The position numbers were made by a program, and so were the translations under genes. Below are positions 8,091 through 12,027 of a stretch of DNA of 12,027 nucleotides, in pieces. Numbering within the stretch: the first letter of the stretch is position 1; every line of letters begins with the position of its first letter. The stretch spans positions 1 to 12,027 of the forward strand of contig PBBH01000033.1 in assembly GCA_002716525.1 (NCBI GenBank). Reading direction: 5' to 3'. Below the pieces are notes generated by a model that worked only from the letters and a program-made list of their open reading frames with translations, did no database searches and was not told where the DNA came from. Origin of the DNA: Fidelibacterota bacterium. GTDB lineage: Bacteria > Fidelibacterota > Marinisomatia > Marinisomatales > TCS55.

Positions 8091-8155
8091 CAAACCTACT
8101 CTATCATTTTTTAGGCATTATTTTAATGGTACTTAATTCGAAATGTGTCAGGTGA
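8081..8155 (+). CDS. Possible 24-codon hydrophobic peptide spanning the nuoM-nuoN junction
   Basis: An ATG at 8081, out of frame inside the last codons of nuoM, opens a frame reading MGLTNLLYHFLGIILMVLNS then KCVR, ending at TGA 8153-8155, four bases before the nuoN ATG. It is strongly hydrophobic in the middle, enough for one membrane helix. Its stop sits inside the nuoN ribosome site, which would suit translational coupling. There is no Shine-Dalgarno before 8081 and no family is recognised. It may be chance: the overlap with nuoM and the AT-rich DNA make short hydrophobic frames common. It is offered because this frame fills the only sizeable gap in the otherwise contiguous nuo genes. Confidence 0.2.
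   Translation: MGLTNLLYHFLGIILMVLNSKCVR
8150..8155 (+). promoter_or_regulatory. Shine-Dalgarno deciding the nuoN start at 8160
   Basis: AGGTGA lies 4 bases before the ATG at 8160. The upstream in-frame GTG at 8145 has no such site before it (aattcgaaat), so the ATG is preferred. This makes NuoN 484 aa instead of 489. Confidence 0.6.
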
Positions 8156-8159
8156 TTTC

Positions 8160-9614
8160 ATGGACATAGCTCAATTTTTCACATCGGCTGATTTATTCGG
8201 TATTGCTCCTGAAATTATTCTGACGATTACAGCCTTATCTGTCTTAACGCTTGAGATGTTTCATGTTTTCCGCTCCAAAATTATATTAATGGTGGCAGCA
8301 CTTGGTTTACTTTTGGCCAGTTCTGTTGTTATTAATACCATCAGCGATGAACGGATTCTTTTCGGAGGGATGTTGATTCTCAGCCGGTATTCGGCATTTT
8401 TTGATTCTCTTTATATTTTCATTGGGCTTATAACCTTGATTTTTTCCCATGGATATATGGAAAAAAGAGGGGGGCGTACACGAGGAGAATACCCAGCACT
8501 TATCATTTTTGCGGTTATCGGTATGATGCTAATGACGCGGGCAAATGATTTGGTAATTGTTTTTCTGGGATTAGAATTGCTTTCGCTATCACTGTATGTA
8601 TTAGTTGGATTTCTGCGTCATGATGATTTAAGTAATGAATCAGGTTTAAAATACTTGTTGCTTGGTGCCTTTGCTACTGGCTTTTTCCTATTTGGTGCGG
8701 CCCTCACTTATGGAGCAACTGGCACAACCAACTATAGCGGGATCATTTTGGCGATCACTAATGATACCATCCTCTCCAGTATTTATTTATCAATGGGTAT
8801 TGGGCTATTACTTATTGGCTTTGCATTCAAAGTTGCATTGGCACCTTTTCATATGTGGTCTCCAGATGTTTACCAGGGGGCTCCAACTACGGTCACTGGT
8901 TTCCTATGCACAGCGCCCAAGGCTGCAGGATTTGGGGCGCTGATAATATTATTTAACCGTGCTTTTGTCGAAATCCATTATCAATGGCAGGATATATTTT
9001 GGATTTTGGCTGCTTTAACCATGACTGTTGGTAATATTTCTGCACTGGTGCAGTCTAATGTCAAGCGAATGCTTGCGTTTTCCAGTGTTTCCCACGCTGG
9101 ATTTTTGGTAATAGGAGTGTTAGTATTAGATGAAACGAGCATTTCAGCAGTCCTATTTTATCTAGTCGTTTACTCAGTTATCAATTTAGGTGCATTTGCC
9201 ATCGTTTCATCTGTGGAGAAAGAAAAAGAAGGATTAATGTTTGAAGATTACCGCGGATTGGCAGCAAAGCATCCTTGGCTTTCAGCAGCGATGACTATTT
9301 TTATGATATCTCTGGCCGGGTTTCCACCAACAGCTGGATTTGTTGCTAAATATGGGCTTTTATCTGCTGCTGTAGCAAAAGGATATATTGGGCTTGTTGT
9401 CATTGGTGTCCTCAATACGCTGATTTCAATCTATTATTATCTTCGTCTGGTAGTAAATATGTATATGCAGAAAGAACAAAGAACTATACTTTCATCTTAT
9501 GGTATGGTATCGACTGGTCTTATTAGTATTATGGCAATTTTGATGATTGTCCTGGGAATTATACCCGGTTACCTTCTAGAAATCGCTGCAAAAGCTGCAA
9601 TTTTTACATTCTGA
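8160..9614 (+). CDS. nuoN: NADH-quinone oxidoreductase subunit N
   Basis: NuoN/ND2 is the antiporter-like subunit nearest to NuoK in canonical complex I. From the ATG at 8160 it has 484 aa, the normal bacterial length, with about 14 hydrophobic segments. Diagnostic residues are E139 in GLELLSLSLYVLVGF (TM5), K224 in FAFKVALAPFHMWSPDVYQG (TM7), K254 in FLCTAPKAAGFGALI (TM8; the CTAPKAA block is typical of NuoN), and K397 in GFPPTAGFVAKYGLL (TM12). The phrase APFHMWSPDVYQGAPTTVTG clearly separates it from NuoM and MrpD. The gene is separated from nuoM by 69 bases, the largest gap among the nuo genes here. It is the last nuo gene of the cluster; a 56-base gap leads to apbE. Confidence 0.97.
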   Translation: MDIAQFFTSADLFGIAPEIILTITALSVLTLEMFHVFRSKIILMVAALGLLLASSVVINTISDERILFGGMLILSRYSAFFDSLYIFIGLITLIFSHGYMEKRGGRTRGEYPALIIFAVIGMMLMTRANDLVIVFLGLELLSLSLYVLVGFLRHDDLSNESGLKYLLLGAFATGFFLFGAALTYGATGTTNYSGIILAITNDTILSSIYLSMGIGLLLIGFAFKVALAPFHMWSPDVYQGAPTTVTGFLCTAPKAAGFGALIILFNRAFVEIHYQWQDIFWILAALTMTVGNISALVQSNVKRMLAFSSVSHAGFLVIGVLVLDETSISAVLFYLVVYSVINLGAFAIVSSVEKEKEGLMFEDYRGLAAKHPWLSAAMTIFMISLAGFPPTAGFVAKYGLLSAAVAKGYIGLVVIGVLNTLISIYYYLRLVVNMYMQKEQRTILSSYGMVSTGLISIMAILMIVLGIIPGYLLEIAAKAAIFTF

Positions 9615-9670
9615 TTTTCTAAGGAAAGTTTTCCCCTGTCCTTAAATTATATTTTCAATTTCGATAAGAT
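9615..9670 (+). other. Gap between nuoN and apbE with a weak inverted repeat
   Basis: The 56-base spacer contains a 6-base inverted repeat, TAAGGA (9620-9625) and TCCTTA (9639-9644), around a 13-base loop. A shorter GGAA/TTCC hairpin (9623-9626 with 9631-9634) competes with it. Neither is GC-rich or followed by a U-tract, so I do not call a terminator. Read-through from nuoN into apbE is likely. A partial attenuator or mRNA-processing role is possible but unsupported. Confidence 0.3.
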
Positions 9671-10720
9671 TTGAACCGTAAATACTTAATGTTTGCTTTC
9701 CAAATAGTGTTGGGCATTTTTGTCCTTTTCTTTGGTATAGGCTGCAGCCAAAACAAAGAATATGTAGAATTCACCGGCAAAACAATGGGCACGACATATA
9801 ATATTCGAATAGTACCAAATCGAAATATGAATTGGAAACTGGAAGAAGCTCAAATAAAAATTGATTCAATTCTTTTAGAAATCGATCAACAAATGTCGAC
9901 TTATAAATGGAACAGTGAAATTTCATTATTTAATCAAGCAAAAATTAATGAAGAAATTAAAATATCTGCTGGGTTTCAAAAAGTGCTAGAAAAAGCTTTA
10001 TATTGGGGTGAAAAAACAAACGGTGCCTTGGATGTCTCGGTCATGCCGTCTATTGTAACATGGCGAAAAGGCTTTGTAGATAGTTTTGAATCCGAATGGA
10101 AACCGCCTTTGATTAGAAATATAATGTCGGCAAAGGATAAAGTGGGCTATGCCAAAGTCCTCTTGAGAGGAAATATCTTAATCAAGGTTTTTGATGGACA
10201 AATGATTGACTTGAGTGCCATTGCTAAAGGGTGGGGTGTGGATCAATTATTTGAATTATTTCGGAATTTAGGTGTTTCAAAGCTAATGGTTGAGGTAGGC
10301 GGAGAAGTTCGCACGATGGGAACAAATATCAAAAAAGATAAATGGAAAATTGGTATTGATACGCCCATTTTAGACACTGCGCCTGGAGAAAATATTTTTA
10401 AAGTGGCAGTGCTTGATAATCAGGCGATAGCAACATCAGGTAATTATCGAAACTTTTACACATTTAATGACAAACGTTTTTCCCATATTATCGATCCCAG
10501 AACGGGTTATCCCGTTGAAACTAATATTGCTTCAGTCACAGTTTTAGGCACCAATTGTATGGACGCAGACGCCTTGGCAACAGCACTTTCAGTATTAAAT
10601 TTTAACGAGGGTAAAGCGTTAATCGAATCTCTAGATGGTTTTGAAGCGCTATGGATTATAAAAGAAGAAAATGACGTTTTAAGATCCCAATCAACTTCTG
10701 GAATGGCCACGATTAATTAA
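9671..10720 (+). CDS. apbE: FAD:protein FMN transferase, lipoprotein (ApbE family)
   Basis: ApbE uses FAD and Mg2+ to attach FMN by a phosphoester bond to Thr/Ser of exported flavoprotein domains, for example NqrB/NqrC and RnfG/RnfD. The 349-aa protein begins with a lipoprotein signal: basic NRK, a hydrophobic core (residues 5-22), and a lipobox FGIGC with lipidation expected at C25. It then has EFTGKTMGTTYNIRI (33-47), the FAD-site motif DLSAIAKGWGVD (180-191), MVEVGGEVRTMG (206-217), FSHIIDPRTGYPVE (270-283) and the metal-binding CMDADALATALSVLN (296-310). All family motifs appear intact. The TTG start at 9671 is chosen because it supplies the positively charged n-region; the next Met is at 9689. 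No good Shine-Dalgarno precedes it, so expression may be low or coupled to nuoN. Base composition is very AT-rich (11 of 60 bases are G/C from 9901). Confidence 0.93.
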   Translation: MNRKYLMFAFQIVLGIFVLFFGIGCSQNKEYVEFTGKTMGTTYNIRIVPNRNMNWKLEEAQIKIDSILLEIDQQMSTYKWNSEISLFNQAKINEEIKISAGFQKVLEKALYWGEKTNGALDVSVMPSIVTWRKGFVDSFESEWKPPLIRNIMSAKDKVGYAKVLLRGNILIKVFDGQMIDLSAIAKGWGVDQLFELFRNLGVSKLMVEVGGEVRTMGTNIKKDKWKIGIDTPILDTAPGENIFKVAVLDNQAIATSGNYRNFYTFNDKRFSHIIDPRTGYPVETNIASVTVLGTNCMDADALATALSVLNFNEGKALIESLDGFEALWIIKEENDVLRSQSTSGMATIN

Positions 10721-10832
10721 CAAAGGTACATCTAATAATTTATGTTGAATCAAAAATGGATATCATTATTTGGAAGAGGTATTTATATCAATTAATTTCC
10801 CCTCCTTCGAGTTAACCTTAAATCAAAAAAAC

Positions 10833-10859
10833 TTTTCAAACATGCGACAAAATTATATT
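10833..10859 (+). promoter_or_regulatory. Weak candidate sigma70-type promoter for nhaD
   Basis: TTTTCA (10833-10838) and TATATT (10854-10859) are separated by 15 bases, which is short, and both boxes are imperfect. The site lies about 55 bases before the nhaD ATG. In DNA this AT-rich such matches arise often, so this is only a candidate. Confidence 0.2.
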
Positions 10860-10900
10860 AATATGCTATTTTTCAGTTCCCCTGGAAATGGAAGCAAGAT

Positions 10901-10908
10901 AGGAAGGA
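10901..10908 (+). promoter_or_regulatory. Shine-Dalgarno of nhaD
   Basis: AGGAAGGA lies 4 bases before the ATG at 10913 and fixes that start. It is stronger than the sites of most genes upstream, in keeping with independent expression of nhaD. Confidence 0.7.
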
Positions 10909-10912
10909 AAAT

Positions 10913-12027
10913 ATGGATTTAACTACTCATTGGGTAGGTATCGCCGCGATCGTGATATTCGTGGTCTCTTACGCGTTTGTAATTACCGAGGAATTTTCGC
11001 ACTTGAGAAAATCTGTGCCGGTTATCTTTGGTGCTGGAGTTATCTGGGCGATTATTGCTTATCAGTACATGGGTGGTATGGATCACAGTGCCGAAGAAGC
11101 CGTAAGACACTTTTTGATTGAATTCGGTGAGCTCTTTTTATTCCTTTTATCCGCGATGACTTATGTTAATTCGATGAGTGAACGAGGTATATTTGATGCG
11201 CTTCGGTCTTGGCTTGTAAGCCGTGGTTTTAGCTACAGGCAGCTATTCTGGATTACGGGTATTATCAGCTTTTTCTTATCGCCTATCATTGATAACCTAA
11301 CGACCGCGTTAGTGATGTGTGCGGTGGTGCTAGCCGTTGGTCAGAAAAACAAGCGATTCATTAGTCTGGCTTGCGTCAATATAGTAGTGGCTGCAAATGC
11401 TGGTGGTGCTTTTAGTCCTTTTGGTGATATCACTACGCTGATGGTGTGGCAAAGAGGTATTGTTAATTTCTGGACGTTTTTCAATCTTTTTATTCCATCA
11501 GTTGTGAACTATGTCATCCCTGCAGTCGTTATGTCTTTAGCGGTAGAAAAAGGACAACCGGATGTTGAGGACAATAAAGTCGTGATGAAACGAGGGGCAA
11601 AACGCATCATGTTTTTGTTTGGATGTACCATCGCTACTGCCGTTTCGTTCCATAATTTCTTGCACCTCCCACCATTCTTGGGTATGATGACTGGTTTGGC
11701 CTACCTGAAGATATTCGGACATTATCTGAGCCGGAGCCACGTGCCGCCGCACAAAGATAACTCTGACCGCAGTGAATCTGGCGACGTTGTGCCGTTCGAT
11801 AGCTTTCGAGAGGTAGCTCGTGCTGAGTGGGACACGTTACTATTTTTCTTTGGCGTAATCATGTGTGTCGGGGGACTCGGCTTTATCGGTTACCTTGATC
11901 TTGTTTCGGCGTATATGTATGGCGAGTTAGGCCCTACTTTTGCCAACATAATGGTAGGTATACTTTCGGCTATTGTTGATAATATCCCAGTGATGGTTGC
12001 CGTGCTGCAAATGAATCCAACTATGGA
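10913..12027 (+). CDS. nhaD: NhaD-type Na+/H+ antiporter (3' end outside window)
   Basis: The open frame runs from the ATG at 10913 to the last base with no stop, giving 371 codons; NhaD proteins are usually about 450-500 aa, so roughly the last hundred residues are missing. NhaD exchanges cytoplasmic Na+ (or Li+) for H+ across the inner membrane. Hallmarks of the NhaD/ArsB-like fold are visible: FFLSPIIDNLTTALVMC at 120-136 (D127, N128), NIVVAANAGGAFSPFGDITT at 156-175 (N162, D172, T174, T175), and ILSAIVDNIPVMVAV at 350-364 (S352, D356, N357). From memory, residues in equivalent positions are essential in Vibrio cholerae NhaD. Many hydrophobic segments alternate with a polar loop at about 270-300. 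G/C content reaches 31 of 60 bases from 11701, far above apbE, which could reflect separate ancestry. It starts 192 bases after apbE behind its own strong ribosome site, so it may be a separate unit. Confidence 0.94.
   Translation, partial: MDLTTHWVGIAAIVIFVVSYAFVITEEFSHLRKSVPVIFGAGVIWAIIAYQYMGGMDHSAEEAVRHFLIEFGELFLFLLSAMTYVNSMSERGIFDALRSWLVSRGFSYRQLFWITGIISFFLSPIIDNLTTALVMCAVVLAVGQKNKRFISLACVNIVVAANAGGAFSPFGDITTLMVWQRGIVNFWTFFNLFIPSVVNYVIPAVVMSLAVEKGQPDVEDNKVVMKRGAKRIMFLFGCTIATAVSFHNFLHLPPFLGMMTGLAYLKIFGHYLSRSHVPPHKDNSDRSESGDVVPFDSFREVARAEWDTLLFFFGVIMCVGGLGFIGYLDLVSAYMYGELGPTFANIMVGILSAIVDNIPVMVAVLQMNPTM

Larger units (their letters stand above)
10721..10912 (+). other. Intergenic region upstream of nhaD
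   Basis: This is the longest non-coding gap in the window (192 bases) and is very AT-rich; the 60 bases from 10741 hold only 14 G/C. No strong terminator hairpin follows apbE. Two tiny open frames (10742-10795 and 10842-10922) have no ribosome site and look accidental. A TTCCCCT word occurs at 10797-10803 and again at 10877-10883, the second inside a TTCC-cct-GGAA mini-hairpin (10877-10887). The length and composition make this the likeliest place for a separate nhaD promoter. Confidence 0.45.

Noticed and set aside
8662..8943. A 93-codon + strand frame inside nuoN.
   Set aside because: It is a shifted frame within NuoN's conserved TM6-TM8 region, where the real frame carries K224 and K254.
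9620..9644. Rho-independent terminator after nuoN.
   Set aside because: The inverted repeat is only 6 base pairs, AT-rich, with a 13-base loop and no following T-run.
10842..10922. A 26-codon frame in the nhaD leader that overlaps the nhaD start, considered as a leader peptide.
   Set aside because: No ribosome site precedes it, the composition is unremarkable, and nhaD has its own strong Shine-Dalgarno.
10930..11121. Overlapping frames of 63 codons on both strands at the start of nhaD.
   Set aside because: The true frame here is NhaD, open from 10913 to the window end; these are shadows of it.
11537..11752. A 71-codon - strand frame opposite nhaD.
   Set aside because: It is antisense to a conserved transporter gene and matches no family I know.
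1..12027. CRISPR arrays, tRNA or rRNA genes, insertion sequences or attachment sites.
   Set aside because: No spaced direct repeats, cloverleaf-like segments, transposase-like proteins or paired terminal repeats were seen; nearly all bases are in dense coding sequence.

Overview
The window holds the 3' half of a respiratory complex I (NADH:quinone oxidoreductase, nuo) operon, followed by an ApbE-type flavin transferase lipoprotein gene and the start of an NhaD Na+/H+ antiporter gene. All genes are on the + strand and packed tightly; several pairs overlap by 1-11 bases. The DNA is fairly AT-rich. The host is a bacterium with a 14-subunit-type complex I that retains NuoG. Protein style (NuoI, NuoH), patchy Shine-Dalgarno use and the nuo/apbE/nhaD company are compatible with an FCB-group lineage (Bacteroidota, Ignavibacteria, Marinimicrobia-like) or another environmental Gram-negative. 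That placement is a low-confidence guess from memory, with no phylogeny behind it.

Layout: 2-595 nuoG 3' end; 595-1629 nuoH; 1629-2165 nuoI; 2178-2678 nuoJ; 2678-2983 nuoK; 2993-4486 an MrpD-like antiporter subunit; 4483-4728 a small two-helix membrane protein; 4718-6514 a second MrpD-like antiporter subunit with a NuoL-like C-terminal tail; 6525-8090 nuoM; 8160-9614 nuoN; 9671-10720 apbE; 10913 to the window end, nhaD without its 3' end.

The most interesting feature is the membrane arm. Where one canonical nuoL would sit between nuoK and nuoM there are instead two MrpD-family antiporter-like genes with a small membrane-protein gene between them. With NuoM and NuoN this gives four antiporter-like subunits rather than the usual three. 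The second MrpD-like protein has lost the usual TM7 lysine (Asn in its place) but ends in an amphipathic segment and a terminal membrane helix resembling the NuoL lateral-helix tail. The operon may therefore encode an enlarged or re-engineered complex I, or a complex I with a built-in Mrp-like module.

Functionally, NuoG/I carry electrons from NADH through Fe-S clusters to the quinone site at NuoH. NuoJ/K and the antiporter-like subunits move ions across the inner membrane. NhaD would exchange Na+ for H+ and so connect a proton gradient to a sodium gradient. ApbE attaches FMN covalently to exported domains of proteins such as Nqr or Rnf subunits. No recognisable FMN-acceptor motif was found in this window, so its target is probably elsewhere.
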